Origin: Agromyces protaetiae | GTDB lineage: Bacteria > Actinomycetota > Actinomycetes > Actinomycetales > Microbacteriaceae | Reading direction: 5' to 3' | Assembly: GCF_030866785.1 (NCBI RefSeq) | Contig: NZ_CP133018.1 | Coordinates: forward strand, 806,001 to 870,000 | DNA: 64,000 nt | In this document: piece by piece, positions 32,539-42,203 of the stretch | Layout: each line of letters begins with the position of its first letter | Position numbering within the stretch: position 1 is the stretch's first letter | Notes under the pieces: generated by a model | Told to the model about the DNA's origin: nothing | Databases searched by the model: none | Seen by the model: the letters and a program-made list of their open reading frames with translations, nothing else | Position numbers and translations under genes: made by a program

Positions 32539-33967
32539 CGGCGGCCTCCTCGGGGGTCGTCGCCGCCGTCTCTGTCGTCTCCGCCTGCAGCGAGGCGGCG
32601 CTGCCGGGCTCGTCCTCCGGCTTACGGATCCAGATCCACGACACGATGCCGCCCGCGGCGAGCAGCGCGGCGGTCACGATCGCCGCGCGGTGGAACCCGT
32701 CGAGGTCGAGCTGCCCGCCGACGATCGCGGCGAGCATAGCGATCACGAGCAGGCCGGCGACACGCGCGACGGCATTGTTGACGGCCGAGGCGATGCCCGA
32801 CTTGGCGGGCTCGATCGAGCCGAGGATCGCGGAGGTCAGCGGCGCCACCGTCAGCGTCAGCCCGAAGCCGAACACCAGCACGCTCGGCAGCACCTGCCAC
32901 CAGTACGAGAAGTCGGCCGACACCGTGAGCAGCAGCAGCGCGCCGACGGCCATGAGCAGCGGCCCGACCGTCATGAAGACGCGCGGCCCGATCCTGCCCG
33001 ACCAGGCGCCGACGCGCGAGCTCAGCACGATCATGATGATCGTCGACGGCAGCGTGGCGAGCCCCGCGAGCGTCGCGGGCAGACCGGCGCCCTGCTGCAG
33101 GTAGACGCCGAGCACGAAGCCGTTCAGCGAGAGCGCCGCGTACACGAACAGGGTCGTGACGTTGCCGCTCCAAAAGTTCCGCACGCGGAAGAGCGACAGC
33201 GGCATCATGGGCTGCGCCGCGAACCGCTGTCGCACGAGGAATCCGGCGAACGAGAGGACGCCGACGACGAGCGTCACGATGATGAGCGGCGACCAGCCGA
33301 GGTTGGGCTGCTCGATGAGCGCGAACACCGCCCCGCCGAGCCCGACCGTGCAGAGCACCGCGCCGAGCCAGTCGATGCGGGCTCCGGGGTGTCGCACGTC
33401 GCGGTGGCCGAGCCGCACCAGCAGCCACATGGTGATCGCAATGGGCAGCACATTGATGAGGAACGCGTACCGCCACGAGGCGAAGTCGACGAACAGGCCG
33501 CCGATCACCGGGCCGGCCACCATGGCGGCCGTCGTCAGCGCGGTCCAGACGCCGATCGCGCGCGCCTGCGCCGCATCGCGGAAGTTCGACGTGATGAGCG
33601 CGAGCGAGCTCGGCACGAGCAGCGCGCCCGCGACGCCCTGCAGGGCGCGCGCGACGATCAGGAACTCTGGGGTCGGCGCGGCCGCGATCGCGATCGACGT
33701 GAGGCCGAAGCCGATGAGGCCGATGCGGAGGATGAGGAGCCGGCCGTACACGTCGCTCAGCGACCCGGCCACGAGGATCAGCGCGCCGAGCGTGATCAGG
33801 TACGCGTCGACGACCCACTGCTGAGTGGTGAGCCCGCCGCCGAGGTCGTGCATGATCGCGGGCAGCGCGACCGTGACGACCGTGCCGTCGAGGAACGACA
33901 CGAACGACGCGAGCACCGCGATCGAGAGCACGATCCGCTGGTCACGAGACATCCCGGTCGGAGCCAT
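32528..33967 (-). CDS. MFS transporter, DHA2 (14-TM) drug/aromatic transporter type
   Basis: 479 residues with about 14 membrane segments. The start SIAVLASFVSFLDGTVVTVALPAI is the DHA2 motif D1 (LDxTxVNVALP), and GSLSDVYGRLLILRIGLIGF is motif A. DHA2 members export drugs or aromatic acids with protons. Co-transcription with the IclR regulator and convergence with the hydroxylase suggest it moves the aromatic substrate or a toxic intermediate; direction is unknown. Confidence 0.88.
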   Translation of the reverse strand: MAPTGMSRDQRIVLSIAVLASFVSFLDGTVVTVALPAIMHDLGGGLTTQQWVVDAYLITLGALILVAGSLSDVYGRLLILRIGLIGFGLTSIAIAAAPTPEFLIVARALQGVAGALLVPSSLALITSNFRDAAQARAIGVWTALTTAAMVAGPVIGGLFVDFASWRYAFLINVLPIAITMWLLVRLGHRDVRHPGARIDWLGAVLCTVGLGGAVFALIEQPNLGWSPLIIVTLVVGVLSFAGFLVRQRFAAQPMMPLSLFRVRNFWSGNVTTLFVYAALSLNGFVLGVYLQQGAGLPATLAGLATLPSTIIMIVLSSRVGAWSGRIGPRVFMTVGPLLMAVGALLLLTVSADFSYWWQVLPSVLVFGFGLTLTVAPLTSAILGSIEPAKSGIASAVNNAVARVAGLLVIAMLAAIVGGQLDLDGFHRAAIVTAALLAAGGIVSWIWIRKPEDEPGSAASLQAETTETAATTPEEAADGR

Positions 33968-34018
33968 GGATGCAACGTTAGCCCCGTCGCGCCCGGTGCT
34001 GCCCGGCGAACCCGTGCT

Positions 34019-34075
34019 CGAGCGGTCGCAGATGGCGGGTCCTGCTCGAACACACCCGCCATCTGCGACCGCTCG
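34019..34075. repeat. Long intergenic inverted repeat (22-bp perfect arms)
   Basis: Arms at 34019-34040 and 34054-34075 (core GAGCGGTCGCAGATGGCGGGT minus its last base, i.e. CGAGCGGTCGCAGATGGC and onward), 13-base loop. It is 3' of the GH65 gene and 5' of the MFS gene, both minus strand; a strong hairpin without a U-run. Confidence 0.9.
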
Positions 34076-34163
34076 GCGAGGGAGCGTCGGTCGGCGAGGG
34101 AGCGTCGGTCGGCGAGGGAGCGTCGGTCGGCGAGGGAGCGTCGGTCGGCGAGGGAGCGTCGGG
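34074..34163. repeat. 18-bp tandem repeat x5
   Basis: CGGCGAGGGAGCGTCGGT five times (34074, 34092, 34110, 34128, 34146), the last ending in G. It directly abuts the inverted repeat and ends 28 bases before the GH65 stop. Noncoding. Confidence 0.92.
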
Positions 34164-34190
34164 GGTCGGGCCGGGTGGGAGTGTCGGGGG

Positions 34191-36554
34191 TCAGGCGCGG
34201 AGCGCCTCCGCGAAGGGGCGCGGAGCGCGATGCTTCGGCTGGGTCGGGCGAGGACCGGCGTCGGGCAGCGGCGGCGTCGGCAGGGTGAGCGGATGCCCCG
34301 CCTCGAGCTCGACCGGCTCGCCGAAGTGATGCACGGTCACCGGGGGGCCGTCGCTCAGACGGTAGGTCGTGGCATCCGGTCGCACCTCGAGCCGGAGCGT
34401 GTGACCCGCGAGCTTGATGCCGAACGCGATGCGCGTGAGCTGCGGCGGCAGCCGCGGCGCGAACCGTACCCCGGCGTCGCTGTCGCGCATGCCGCCGAAG
34501 CCGCACGTGAGTGCGGTCCAGATGCCCGCGAGCGAGGCCATGTGCATCCCTTCGTCCGTGTTGTCGTGCAGGTCGTCGAGGTCGAGGGTCGCCGCCTCGG
34601 CGAGGTAGTCGGCGGCGAGATCGAGGTGGCCGACCTCGGCCGCGACGACCGCCTGGACCGCCGCCGAAAGCGACGAGTCGCGTACCGTGAGCTGCTCGTA
34701 GTAGCCGAAGTTCGCGGCCTTCTGCTCGGGCGTGAACGCGTCGGGCGCGAAGAACATGGCGAGCGTGAGGTCGGCCTGTTTGACGACCTGCTTGCGATAG
34801 AGGTCGAAGTACGGGAAGTGCGCTTGCAGCGGGTACTGGTCGGCCGTCGTGCGTTCGAACGCCCAGCGCGCGTGATCGGTGAAGCCCGCCGACTGGGCGT
34901 GCACCCCGCGCCGCTCATCGAACGGGATCGCGACGGCGCCCGCCGCCCTCTCCCAGGCGTCGATCTCGTCGCCGGTCACGCCGAGGTCGCGCGCCCGATC
35001 GGCGTGACGACGTGCGGCCGCCGCCGCGAACTCGAGGTTCTGCCCGGCCATGAGGTTCGTGAACACGTTGTCGTCGACGACCGCCGTGTACTCGTCGGGT
35101 CCGGTGACGCCATCGAGGTGGAAGCGGCCGTCGTCGTCCCAGCGGCCGAGCGCCATCCAGAGCCGCGCCGTCTCGGCCAGCAGCTCGACGCCGACGTCGC
35201 GTAGGAACGCGTCGTCCCCGGTCGCCCGGACGTAGTGCAGCACCGCCGCGGCGATGTCGGCGTTCACGTGGAAGGCCACGGTGCTCGCCGGCCAATAGCC
35301 CGAGCTCTCTCGCCCGTCGATGGTGCGCCACGCGAACGCCGCCCCCGCGAGCTTCAGCTGCCGCGCGCGCTCGCGCGCGTGATCGAGCGTCGCGTGCCGC
35401 CACATCAGTGCCTGCCGCGCCGCCTCGGGCGCCGTCGACGTCAGCACGGGGAGCACGAATCCCTCGAAGTCCCAGAAGGTGTGCCCTTCGTAGCCGGCGC
35501 CGGTGAGCCCCTTGCCGGGGACCGAGCGCACCTCGAGTCGCGCCGCCGACTGGAAGACGTGGAACAGGGCGAACCGCACCGCCTGCTGGAGGCGCGGCGA
35601 ACCCTCGATCTCGACGTCGGCGCACGTCCAGAAGGCGTCGAGTCGCTCGCGCTGGCCGGCGGTGAGGCCCGCCCAGCCAGCACGCCGGGCTTCGTCGACC
35701 GCGGCATCCGCTCGATCGCGGAGCGCCTGCGGGTCCAGCGTCGCCGACCACTCGTGGCCCACGTGCTTGACGACCTCGAGTCGTTCGCCCGCCTCGAGGC
35801 GGGCGCTGATGGTCGTGCGGGCGAGATGGTCGGAGACCTCGGTCTCGACGATCGCCCGGCCCGGTGCGGACACCGTGTGGTCCATCGCGACCGCGATGCG
35901 CTGACCGCTCTCATACGTCTCGTGCACGAGCGTCGCCGAGGTGCCGAGCACGAACGCGCCGCACGCGGCGAGCGGCTCGTCGAGCACCTCTTTGACCCGG
36001 TCGTCGGGGTGCACCTCGGGCAGGGCCTCGTTCGCGACGAGCTCGGACTGCAGCGTCATCGTGGCGGGGCCGTCGACGGCCTCGACCACGTAGCGCACCG
36101 CCGCGACCGGGCGGTGCGACAGCGACACCAGCCGGGTCGAGGTGACCCTGATGCGCCGGCCCGCCGGCGACGTCCACTCGACCTCGCGGTGCAGGGTGCC
36201 GTCACGGAAGTCCAGGCGCTGCTCGTGCCGGTGCACCTCGCCGCGGCGCACGTCGAACGGCTCGTCGTCGACGAACAGCCGGATGACCTTGCCGTTCGGC
36301 ACGTTGATGACGCTCTCGCCCGAGCTCGGGTAGCCGTAGCCCGCCTCCGCGTAGGGCATCGGGTGCCGCTCGAACACACCGTTCAGGTAGCTGCCCGTGA
36401 TGCCGTGCGGGTCGCCCTCGTCGAGCGTGCCGCGCCATCCCACGTGACCGTTCGACAGTGCGAACACCGACTCGCGGTGCGCGAGCTCCGACTCGTCGAG
36501 GCCGCTCAGGCCGATGCTCCACGGAGCGACGTCGAAGGGAAGGGGGTCGGTCAT
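34191..36554 (-). CDS. Glycoside hydrolase family 65 (disaccharide phosphorylase-type)
   Basis: 787 residues, the usual size. N-terminal beta-sandwich (ESVFALSNGHVGWRGTLDEG, GSYLNGVFE), then the (alpha/alpha)6 barrel with GHTFWDFEGFVLPVL, AFAWRTIDGRESSGYWP and the general-acid Glu in VTGPDEYTAVVDDN near residue 490. DEGMHMASLAGIW and the phosphate-site region follow, then the C-terminal beta-domain. GH65 enzymes phosphorolyse maltose, trehalose, kojibiose or nigerose to beta-glucose 1-phosphate. No beta-phosphoglucomutase gene is adjacent. The specific disaccharide cannot be told. Confidence 0.88.
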   Translation of the reverse strand: MTDPLPFDVAPWSIGLSGLDESELAHRESVFALSNGHVGWRGTLDEGDPHGITGSYLNGVFERHPMPYAEAGYGYPSSGESVINVPNGKVIRLFVDDEPFDVRRGEVHRHEQRLDFRDGTLHREVEWTSPAGRRIRVTSTRLVSLSHRPVAAVRYVVEAVDGPATMTLQSELVANEALPEVHPDDRVKEVLDEPLAACGAFVLGTSATLVHETYESGQRIAVAMDHTVSAPGRAIVETEVSDHLARTTISARLEAGERLEVVKHVGHEWSATLDPQALRDRADAAVDEARRAGWAGLTAGQRERLDAFWTCADVEIEGSPRLQQAVRFALFHVFQSAARLEVRSVPGKGLTGAGYEGHTFWDFEGFVLPVLTSTAPEAARQALMWRHATLDHARERARQLKLAGAAFAWRTIDGRESSGYWPASTVAFHVNADIAAAVLHYVRATGDDAFLRDVGVELLAETARLWMALGRWDDDGRFHLDGVTGPDEYTAVVDDNVFTNLMAGQNLEFAAAAARRHADRARDLGVTGDEIDAWERAAGAVAIPFDERRGVHAQSAGFTDHARWAFERTTADQYPLQAHFPYFDLYRKQVVKQADLTLAMFFAPDAFTPEQKAANFGYYEQLTVRDSSLSAAVQAVVAAEVGHLDLAADYLAEAATLDLDDLHDNTDEGMHMASLAGIWTALTCGFGGMRDSDAGVRFAPRLPPQLTRIAFGIKLAGHTLRLEVRPDATTYRLSDGPPVTVHHFGEPVELEAGHPLTLPTPPLPDAGPRPTQPKHRAPRPFAEALRA

Positions 36555-36733
36555 GCGTCGTGGGTCTCTTCGGCTGCGCAGCCGGCAGCATCATCGGACG
36601 TCTCGGTGCGTGCCACGCTCTCGAACATACCGACGGACCCGCGCCAGCCGGGTGGCAGCCATGCCCGGTTGCCTGCGAACCGACCGGATGCTAAGGGGTA
36701 CCAGGGCTGATCTCCCACACGCCTGCGTTTCCT

Positions 36734-36808
36734 TGCTCAGGAAGAATTGGCGGACACGCCGGGGGCACACGCTTCCAGGTCGGTGTGTCGGCCGGTCCTT
36801 CCTGAGCA
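36734..36808. repeat. Intergenic inverted repeat sharing its arm with the element at 19158
   Basis: TGCTCAGGAAG at 36734-36744 and CTTCCTGAGCA at 36798-36808; inner partial pairing GGCGGACACGCC / GGTGTGTCGGCC. It occupies the 307-base gap 36555-36861 between the divergent GH65 and hydrolase genes; the rest of that gap shows nothing beyond a likely promoter near 36815-36845. Confidence 0.75.
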
Positions 36809-36861
36809 GGGAATTTGGGTACTGTGCGTGTGGCACAGGAGCGGCAGGGAAGAATGAGCGC

Positions 36862-37695
36862 ATGGCTGCTCCCAACCCGGCGATCACCGCGATGCCGTCC
36901 CCGCAGTACGTGATGACCGCCGAGGGGCGGCGCATCGCGACCTACGTGTGGGACCCCGACGCGCGGGACGACGATGACGCGCCGACCGTGCTGTGCGTGC
37001 ACGGGTTCGCGTCGAGCTGCCGCGACAACTGGGTGAGCACCGGGTGGGTGCGTGACCTGACCCGCGCCGGCTTCCGTGTGCTCGGGGTCGACCAGCTCGG
37101 GCACGGCGCGAGCGACAAGCCGCACGAGTCGTCGGAGTACACCATGGACGCGCTCGTGCAGGACCTGGTCACCGTGCTCGACACGTATCTGCTCGACGCC
37201 GTGCGCTACTCGGGATACTCGCTCGGGGCTCGCGTCGGCTGGCAGTTGGCGGTGCAGGCGCCCGAACGCGTTGAGCGTGCGGTGCTCGGCGGCATCCCCG
37301 ACGGCCGGCCGCTCGCGCGGTTGCAGATCGAGCAGGCGCGCGCCTACGCCGAGTCGGGGACTCCGATCGACCACCGCGTCACGCAGAACTACGTCACGCT
37401 CGCCGAGCGTGTCCCGGGCAATGAGATCCTCGCGCTCGTCGCACTCGCCGAGGGCATGCGCCTCGGCGATGCCGACCCCGACCCGGTGCATCCGCCCGCG
37501 CAACCCGTGCTGTTCGCAACCGGCAGCGAAGACGCGATCCTCGAGCAGTCTCGCGCCCTGGCCGCCGCCACGCCCGCTGGACACTTCTTCGAGGTGCCGG
37601 GCCGGCACCATTTCAACTCGCCGGGTTCCAGAGCGTATCGGCAGGCCGCCCTCGCCTTCCTCGCCGGCCGCCCACCCGAGGCGGGCGGGGCGTGA
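36862..37695 (+). CDS. Alpha/beta-hydrolase
   Basis: 277 residues from ATG 36862 (MAAPNPAITAMPSPQ); the longer open frame upstream crosses an intergenic repeat and is not credible. LCVHGFASSCRDNW is the oxyanion loop, YSGYSLGARVGWQ the nucleophile elbow (GYSLGA, Ser near 118), LFATGSEDAI holds the acid and GRHHFNSP the His. Small-molecule esterase or lactonase; substrate unknown. Coupled (GTGA) to a second hydrolase. Confidence 0.8.
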   Translation: MAAPNPAITAMPSPQYVMTAEGRRIATYVWDPDARDDDDAPTVLCVHGFASSCRDNWVSTGWVRDLTRAGFRVLGVDQLGHGASDKPHESSEYTMDALVQDLVTVLDTYLLDAVRYSGYSLGARVGWQLAVQAPERVERAVLGGIPDGRPLARLQIEQARAYAESGTPIDHRVTQNYVTLAERVPGNEILALVALAEGMRLGDADPDPVHPPAQPVLFATGSEDAILEQSRALAAATPAGHFFEVPGRHHFNSPGSRAYRQAALAFLAGRPPEAGGA

Positions 37696-38453
37696 GCGGC
37701 TCGCGCGACGCGGCCGAACGGCTCGTCCTCATCCACGGCGGCGGCGTCGGGCCATGGATGTGGCGCGCGCAGGCCGACGCCTTCTCGACCCGGTTCGACG
37801 TGTGCACGCCGACGCTGCCGGGGCATGACCCCGCGCGTCCGGGTGAGGAGTTCGGCGACCACGAGGCAGCAGCGCGCTCGGTCGCCGAGCAGGCCGGGCT
37901 CGACCGGCCCGGCCCGCCCGCCACCGTCGTCGGCTTCTCGCTCGGCGGCCAGGTCGCGCTGACCCTCGCGGCGATGCATCCCGACCGGGTTGGCCGACTC
38001 GTCGTCGTCAGCTCGATCGTCGAGCCGATGCCGTCCATGGCGGCGTCGGTGGGGCTGCTGCGGCCCATGATCGGCCTGACCAGGAACGAGCGCTTCGCAC
38101 GGGCGCAGGCCCGAACCCTGTTCGTGCCCGATGCCGACTTCGCCGACTACTTCGCGCTGTCGCGCGCCATGTCGGCGAACACCCTTGTGAACCTCACCCG
38201 GGCGAACTTCACGTTCGCGGTCCCCGAATCGGTGACCGCGTCCGAACGACCGGCATTGCTCATGATGGGTTCGCGCGAACGCGGCACGCTGCGCCGCGGC
38301 ATGATCCGGCTGCACGACCGATGGGCCGCCAGTGAGCTCGCGATGTTCGAGGGCGGCGGGCACGGCGTGATGCTCTCGCATCCGGACGCCTTCGACGCGC
38401 GGTTCTCGGCGTGGCTGGACTCTACGACGGAGCGCCTCGACGACGCGCCGTAG
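37692..38453 (+). CDS. Alpha/beta-hydrolase
   Basis: 253 residues from GTG 37692, overlapping the previous stop. LVLIHGGGVGPWMW, nucleophile elbow GFSLGGQVAL (Ser near 79), LMMGSRERGT as acid region and GGGHGVMLSHPDAF with the catalytic His. Tandem, translationally coupled hydrolases of different subfamilies suggest sequential or paired action on one ester; nothing shows which. Confidence 0.8.
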   Translation: MSGSRDAAERLVLIHGGGVGPWMWRAQADAFSTRFDVCTPTLPGHDPARPGEEFGDHEAAARSVAEQAGLDRPGPPATVVGFSLGGQVALTLAAMHPDRVGRLVVVSSIVEPMPSMAASVGLLRPMIGLTRNERFARAQARTLFVPDADFADYFALSRAMSANTLVNLTRANFTFAVPESVTASERPALLMMGSRERGTLRRGMIRLHDRWAASELAMFEGGGHGVMLSHPDAFDARFSAWLDSTTERLDDAP

Positions 38454-38543
38454 CGAGGCATCCGGTGCTGCGCGACTGGCCCCGATGCGCCCGATCCGCC
38501 CTACCATTGGCAGTGTGACCCGCGGTCGCGGGCGGGAGGCGTC

Positions 38544-39050
38544 ATGGTCCAGGTTCGGGTGCTCGGGATCGCGCTCGACGCCGCGCGGCAGCACATCGTA
38601 TTGCTCAAGCCGCTGTTCGACGACGACGATGAGTCCCGGGTCCTGCCCATCTGGATCGGTACGCAGGAGGCGACGTCGATCCTCATCGCGATCTCCGGCG
38701 AACGGGCGCCTCGCCCGCTGACGCACGACCTGATGACGTCGCTGCTCGGGATGCTCGGCGCCGAGGTGACGCGGGTCGAGGTCACCCGCATCGAGGCGGG
38801 TACGTTCTTCGCTGAGATCACGCTGTCGACACCGACGGGCACGCGCGTCATCGACGCCCGGCCATCGGACGCCGTCGCCGTCGCCGTGCGCACCGACGCA
38901 TCGATCTTCGTCGCTGACGAGGTGCTGGCCGAGGCGGGGATCCCGGCCGAGATGGCTGACATCCATGCCGATGAGGAGCCCGACGAGGCGAAGCTCGACG
39001 AGTTCAAACGCTTCCTCGACGAGGTCGACCCCGAGGACTTCCAAGGCTAG
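38544..39050 (+). CDS. Bifunctional nuclease family protein (DUF151)
   Basis: 168 residues, full length for the family. The DUF151 core is VRVLGIALDAARQHIVLLKP, LPIWIGTQEATSILIAI, RPLTHDLMTSLLGMLGAEV, TRVIDARPSDAVAVAVRTDASIFV (quoted in parts: RPSDAVAVAVR), and a helical acidic tail (DEFKRFLDEVDPEDFQG). Bacterial members are assigned RNase/DNase activity by similarity to plant BFN proteins; the true role is unclear. The last third of this gene, in two blocks, is repeated at 52599-52704, so this gene marks the left edge of the 39-52.6 kb island. Confidence 0.9.
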   Translation: MVQVRVLGIALDAARQHIVLLKPLFDDDDESRVLPIWIGTQEATSILIAISGERAPRPLTHDLMTSLLGMLGAEVTRVEVTRIEAGTFFAEITLSTPTGTRVIDARPSDAVAVAVRTDASIFVADEVLAEAGIPAEMADIHADEEPDEAKLDEFKRFLDEVDPEDFQG

Positions 39051-39060
39051 CCCGCCGCGT

Positions 39061-39084
39061 CATCTGCCGGGTCGGGTGCAGATG
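39061..39084. terminator. Short hairpin after the DUF151 gene
   Basis: CATCTGC (39061-39067) and GCAGATG (39078-39084), 10-base loop, 10 bases after the stop; no clear U-run. Confidence 0.45.
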
Positions 39085-39151
39085 GGACGTGTCTGACAGA
39101 TCAATCGATGTGCGCCGACATCGCGTGGACCACGCAACTGTCAAGCACGCG

Positions 39152-39955
39152 CTAGTCGAACGCGGGTCGGATGGACGCCTCGACGAGCGCAGCGACCTCG
39201 TCACACACATCACGCAGCGCGGCCGGCTCGTGCGCGAATCGACCGAGGAAGAGTCCCCGGACCTCGCCCCCGAAGCGGGCGAGCGTGCCCGGGCCTGCGC
39301 TCCCGCCGTAGATCACGCGACTGCCCGGTCGCAACGGATGCTGCGCGAGATGGGTATCGATGGCCTGTACGACCTCGACGACGTGGTCGGTCGGCGCCGG
39401 CCGGTCCGCACCGATCGCCCAGACCGGCTCGTACGCGACAACTACGGGCCCAGTCGTCCCTTCGTCGTCGACCAGGGAGAGTGCGGCGTCGAGCTGCGCG
39501 ATGGCTAACCTAGCCGCATCTCCTCGGGGATCGACCTCGCCCACACACAGGATCGGCGTCAGGCCGTTGCGAAAGGCCGCCTGCGTCTTCTTCGCCACCA
39601 TCGTGTCGTGCTCGCCGAACAGCCTTCGCCGCTCGGCGTGGCCGAGTTCGACCATGGAGCACCCGACCTCCGCCAGCACAGCTGGGCTGTTCTCACCCGT
39701 GAATGCGCCCGTATCCATCCAGGACGCATCCTGTGCAGCGAGCCGCACTCCGGTTCCGCGAAGCAGTTCCGCCGCGGGTGCGAGCGCCACATGGGACGGC
39801 GCGACGAACAACTCGGCCAGCCCACCGACGAGCGCCGGGTGATCCAGAGCGAGTTCGGCCACCGCCGATGTCCATGCAATCGCCCGGGCATGGCTGAGGT
39901 ACATCTTGTGGCTCACACCGATCAGATACGGGGCCACCACCGCGTGCGTCAGCAC
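39152..39955 (-). CDS. lerI: TIM-like isomerase, probable L-erythrulose-1-phosphate isomerase
   Basis: 267 residues from GTG 39955, overlapping the RpiB stop by 7 bases. Triosephosphate-isomerase catalytic residues are kept: Lys in GVSHKMYL, His in ELGHAERR, Glu in YEPVWAIG. The usual NWKM is SHKM, GHSERR is GHAERR, and the C-terminal phosphate loop reads [11 protein letters not shown] instead of LVGGASL. These changes mark the LerI/EryH (TpiA2) branch that converts L-erythrulose 1-phosphate to D-erythrulose 4-phosphate, rather than glycolytic TpiA. Placement with a DhaKL kinase and a DerI-type RpiB agrees. Last gene of the five-gene operon. Confidence 0.8.
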   Translation of the reverse strand: MLTHAVVAPYLIGVSHKMYLSHARAIAWTSAVAELALDHPALVGGLAELFVAPSHVALAPAAELLRGTGVRLAAQDASWMDTGAFTGENSPAVLAEVGCSMVELGHAERRRLFGEHDTMVAKKTQAAFRNGLTPILCVGEVDPRGDAARLAIAQLDAALSLVDDEGTTGPVVVAYEPVWAIGADRPAPTDHVVEVVQAIDTHLAQHPLRPGSRVIYGGSAGPGTLARFGGEVRGLFLGRFAHEPAALRDVCDEVAALVEASIRPAFD

Positions 39956-40440
39956 GAGCGATCCGCGGGCACGACCGGCTGGCGGCGCTCGTAGGCGAGA
40001 ATGCCCGCTACCTTCTCGGCAGAGGCCGAGGTCGGGTCGAAACGGTACGCGAGCCACTCGCGAACGAGCCGCCGTGCGAGCTCGAGGCCGACGACGCGCT
40101 GGCCTACGCATAGGATCTGGGCATCGTTCGAGAGCACCGCGCGCTCGACCGAGAACGAGTCGTGAGCCGTGACCGCGCGGATGCCGCGGACCTTGTTCGC
40201 GGCGATCGCGACTCCGAGCCCGGTTCCGCAGATGAGCAGCGCACGATCGGCCTTACCTGCGGCGACGAGTTCGGCTGCGGTGGTCGCGATGCTCGGGTAT
40301 GGTGTGTGGCCGTCGGAGGCGACTCCGACATCGCGCACGGAAGAGACAAGCTCGGAGCCTTCCAGGTCGGCGCGTAGCGCCTCTTTGTATGCGAAGCCGG
40401 CGTCATCCGACCCGACCACCAGTCGAAGCGGTTCGATCAT
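39949..40440 (-). CDS. derI: RpiB/LacA-family isomerase, probable D-erythrulose-4-phosphate isomerase
   Basis: 163 residues, ATG overlapping the kinase stop (ATGA). RpiB fold with the active-site Cys in [16 protein letters not shown] near residue 73. The first motif is [13 protein letters not shown] instead of GCDHAGF, and [18 protein letters not shown] follows, both typical for the EryI/DerI group that makes D-erythrose 4-phosphate from D-erythrulose 4-phosphate (Brucella and Mycobacterium erythritol pathways). Ordinary ribose-5-phosphate isomerase is the alternative, but the neighbours argue against it. Confidence 0.82.
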   Translation of the reverse strand: MIEPLRLVVGSDDAGFAYKEALRADLEGSELVSSVRDVGVASDGHTPYPSIATTAAELVAAGKADRALLICGTGLGVAIAANKVRGIRAVTAHDSFSVERAVLSNDAQILCVGQRVVGLELARRLVREWLAYRFDPTSASAEKVAGILAYERRQPVVPADRSC

Positions 40441-42203
40441 CGAACTGGGCCATCCTTCGGAGTCGTCTCGGCTCGGAGCCTCGCGCCCACGACCTCGGCG
40501 ACAGCGGCGAACGACACCGCCCCGGCGTCGGGCGTGCCGAGACTCTTCTCGCCGTGGGGTCGCGCGCGCCCGATACGCGGCAGCAGATCGGCCGTGGCCT
40601 GCGCCGCATCCGACGCGGCGGCGGCTGCGGCATCCCAAGCCTCGACCAGGGTCGCACCCGCATCGAGCCGGCTCACGAGTGCGTCGCGGAACGGAATCAC
40701 GGCATCGACCATCGACTTGTCGCCGAGTGATGCGCCGAACCCGAGCACGGCCTCCGCAGCCGCGACCACGCCGTCGGCGACCTCCTGAGTCGTGGGCTCG
40801 GTCTCGTCGGAGAGCGCGAGGCCGATGGATGTGAGCATCGCGCCCCAGAGTGCGCCGGAAGTCCCGCCCGCACGATCGGACCAGGCATCGGATGCGCGCT
40901 CCACCACGGTCCGCGAGCCAGCGCCCTCATCGGCGGCCGCGCGTGCGGCCGCCGACGCTGCGCCTGATCCGCGGACCATGCCGATGCCATGGTCGCCGTC
41001 GCCGGCGATGGCGTCCAGGCGGCCGAGCTCGTCCGCTCGATCTGCGAGCATGTGCGCGACCGCCTGCGCACCGTCCGCGATCCGCGAGGCGGCCGCGCGC
41101 GAGGCGGGCGAGCCGGGGCGGAGCGCGGCGGGCTGCGTGGCGGACGGTACGTCGCCGCCGGAATCATGAGCCGAACTCGCGGACGCCTCCGCCTGAACGA
41201 CCGATCCTTTCGAATACGCCGGAGCGTCGGCCGGGTCGCGCCACAGCATCTCGAGCTCGTCGTCGAGCCAGCAGAGCGTGAGCGACACGCCGGCCATGTC
41301 GAAGCTCGTCACCAGTTCACCGACCTCGGGCTCGACGATCTCGAGCCCCGCAGCCGTGAGCAAGCGTTCGACGGCGGCGTAGAGCACGAAAAGCTCGTCG
41401 TATTTGACCGAGCCGAGACCATTGACGATCACTGCAATCCGTCCACGGCCGGCGCGAGCCTCGTCGGGCGTCTCCTCGAGGAGGTCGCGCACGAGCAGGG
41501 TGGCCAGGTCGTTCGCGCTGGGGACATCTCGTTCACCGATGCCCGGCTCGCCGTGGATGCCCATTCCGACCGCCATTCGCCCTTCGGGCACGTTGAAGAG
41601 CGGGTCGTGCGCTCCCGGCAGGGAGCATCCGGAGAACGCAACACCGAACGATCGGGTCCGTTCGTTCGCCGTGCGCGCTACTCGTTCGACGTCGTCGAGC
41701 GAGTAGCCGCGCTCCGCGGCGGCTCCGGCGACCTTGAACACCGCGAGATCTCCGGCGATGCCACGGCGCGTGTGACGCTGTTCGAGCGGGGCGCTCGAGA
41801 TGTCATCGGTGACGGCGACGATCCGCACGTCGGTACCCGCGGCGACAAGCGCATCTGCGGCCCGGCCGAAGTTGGCGACGTCGCCGGCGTAGTTGCCGAA
41901 GGTGAGCAGGATGCCACCGCCCTGGTCGGCCGCTTCTGCTACCTGGCGCACCTGCTGCGCCGACGGCGACGCGAATAGGTTCCCGAGCGCCGCCCCGTGG
42001 GCGAGGCCATGGCCGACGAGTCCGCCGAAGGCGGGGTAGTGGCCCGACCCGCCGCCGATGACGACGGCGACCGACCCCGAGGTTCCGGGCGCGGCTCGGA
42101 GCACGCCTCCGGGTACCCGGCGCACCCAGCGCCCGCTCGCGGCCACGAACCCGTCGATCGCCTCCTCGGCGAAGTCAGCCGGCTCGTTGTGGAGTCGGGT
42201 CAT
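40437..42203 (-). CDS. DhaK-DhaL fused kinase, probable L-erythrulose (tetrulose) kinase
   Basis: 588 residues. DhaK part (1-~340): [43 protein letters not shown] and GIHGEPGIG, whose His binds the ketose covalently. An Ala/Ser-rich linker (~345-385) leads to the ATP-binding DhaL part with [16 protein letters not shown] (Mg-ADP Asp residues), [15 protein letters not shown] and [19 protein letters not shown]. Single-chain ATP-dependent enzymes of this kind phosphorylate dihydroxyacetone or erythrulose (LerK/DerK). The adjacent LerI- and DerI-type isomerases favour L-erythrulose. Both ends overlap neighbours by 4 bases. Confidence 0.85.
   Translation of the reverse strand: MTRLHNEPADFAEEAIDGFVAASGRWVRRVPGGVLRAAPGTSGSVAVVIGGGSGHYPAFGGLVGHGLAHGAALGNLFASPSAQQVRQVAEAADQGGGILLTFGNYAGDVANFGRAADALVAAGTDVRIVAVTDDISSAPLEQRHTRRGIAGDLAVFKVAGAAAERGYSLDDVERVARTANERTRSFGVAFSGCSLPGAHDPLFNVPEGRMAVGMGIHGEPGIGERDVPSANDLATLLVRDLLEETPDEARAGRGRIAVIVNGLGSVKYDELFVLYAAVERLLTAAGLEIVEPEVGELVTSFDMAGVSLTLCWLDDELEMLWRDPADAPAYSKGSVVQAEASASSAHDSGGDVPSATQPAALRPGSPASRAAASRIADGAQAVAHMLADRADELGRLDAIAGDGDHGIGMVRGSGAASAAARAAADEGAGSRTVVERASDAWSDRAGGTSGALWGAMLTSIGLALSDETEPTTQEVADGVVAAAEAVLGFGASLGDKSMVDAVIPFRDALVSRLDAGATLVEAWDAAAAAASDAAQATADLLPRIGRARPHGEKSLGTPDAGAVSFAAVAEVVGARLRAETTPKDGPVR

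Noticed and set aside
34074..34163. Five-fold repeat considered as a CRISPR array
   Set aside because: Units are contiguous with no spacers and there are no cas genes.
34019..36808. Inverted repeats considered as insertion-sequence ends
   Set aside because: No transposase between or beside them, loops only 13-55 bases, no target duplications seen.
39152..39955. Glycolytic triosephosphate isomerase
   Set aside because: SHKM and [11 protein letters not shown] changes and operon context point to the LerI/EryH branch.
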